Shown piece by piece: positions 63,599 through 64,000 of a DNA stretch of 64,000 nt. Below the pieces are notes generated by a model. That model did not search any database. It saw nothing but the letters and a program-made list of their open reading frames with translations, and was not told where the DNA came from. This stretch comes from Coptis chinensis (taxonomy: Eukaryota; Streptophyta; Magnoliopsida; Ranunculales; Ranunculaceae). How positions within the stretch are numbered: the stretch's first letter is position 1; each line of letters starts with the position of its first letter. The position numbers and the translations under genes are program-made. The DNA is taken from positions 34,868,501-34,932,500 of the forward strand of contig CM027377.1 in assembly GCA_015680905.1 (NCBI GenBank). The letters are read 5' to 3'.

Positions 63599-64000
63599 TC
63601 CAAGAGTATTATTTCTTCTCCACGATGAATCTCCATTTCCTATTCAAAGTACTGATCAAGAGGAACTATGTCAGACTTGATTCCAGTTCAACTGAGAACT
63701 GATCGTGAGGCGCTTCGTGCACGTAATCTTGAGCTCGACCAAATCAACACTAAACCTCCATCTCCCCCAATTCCCTTGAATTGTAAGGTCATAACTAAAA
63801 TACACATTTACATTAACGCCATCTTGGATTGATTTACTTGGAAATTCAACTAATCAAATTTTAGTTTTTTTTATCAAACTTTCTAAGTTCAATTTCCAAG
63901 TTCACGAAGCGTGGTAATCAAAGCGAAATACTACCAAATTTCACTCAACTCGAGCATCAATCGAGTGGAAATCGATTAGGAATAATCTCTCAAATCGTTG

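Overview
The window looks like a repeat-dense stretch of a plant nuclear genome, most likely a eudicot. The DNA is AT-rich, the genes carry GT-AG introns, and most of the length is nested LTR retrotransposons (Ty1/copia and Ty3/gypsy) and small TIR elements. Only two host genes are recognisable. One is the 5' half of a FIP37 (WTAP-type m6A writer subunit) gene on the minus strand (4143-5403). The other is a TAA1/TAR-type tryptophan aminotransferase gene (auxin biosynthesis), present twice on the plus strand (39910-41626 and 59177-60896). The two loci are separate and act in different pathways; there is no operon logic. They do share one block of intergenic DNA, which hints that they were once neighbours.

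Layout. 1-364: GGT-rich simple repeat and an inverted arm. 365-4091: TIR element with 145-bp, about 98% identical TIRs and a decayed Myb/SANT-like ORF, sitting in an intron of FIP37. 4143-5403: seven FIP37 exons. 5460-6053: upstream region shared with the TAR loci, cut by a Harbinger-type element (6054-6870). 6874-9686: AT-rich DNA with a roughly 775-bp unit repeated three times, each with a NAC-like exon fragment. 9687-32347: four copia elements (minus, plus, minus, minus), two solo LTRs and a captured Myb/SANT-like remnant. 32348-36028: hAT-like and Harbinger-like MITEs, then the block shared with FIP37. 36029-39401: a non-autonomous mosaic LTR element about 0.5 kb upstream of the TAR start. 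39910-41626: TAR copy 1. 42101-45018: MITE, gypsy LTR with a hAT insertion. 45019-49698: truncated gypsy element. 49699-64000: direct repeat of 30419-44741 carrying TAR copy 2.

The dominant large-scale feature is this direct duplication, with a period of about 19.27 kb. Its junction at 49698/49699 joins the RNase H region of a gypsy element to the middle of a copia element. The two TAR copies carry different small indels, so neither reads through alone but each is intact where the other is broken. Many differences between the duplicated blocks fall at CAG/CTG/CCG/CGG sites and homopolymers. This suggests that much of the apparent decay is sequence or assembly error, possibly linked to CHG methylation, and that the duplication itself needs checking. 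I see no CRISPR, tRNA, rRNA or prokaryotic feature, and no clear novel defence or metabolic system.
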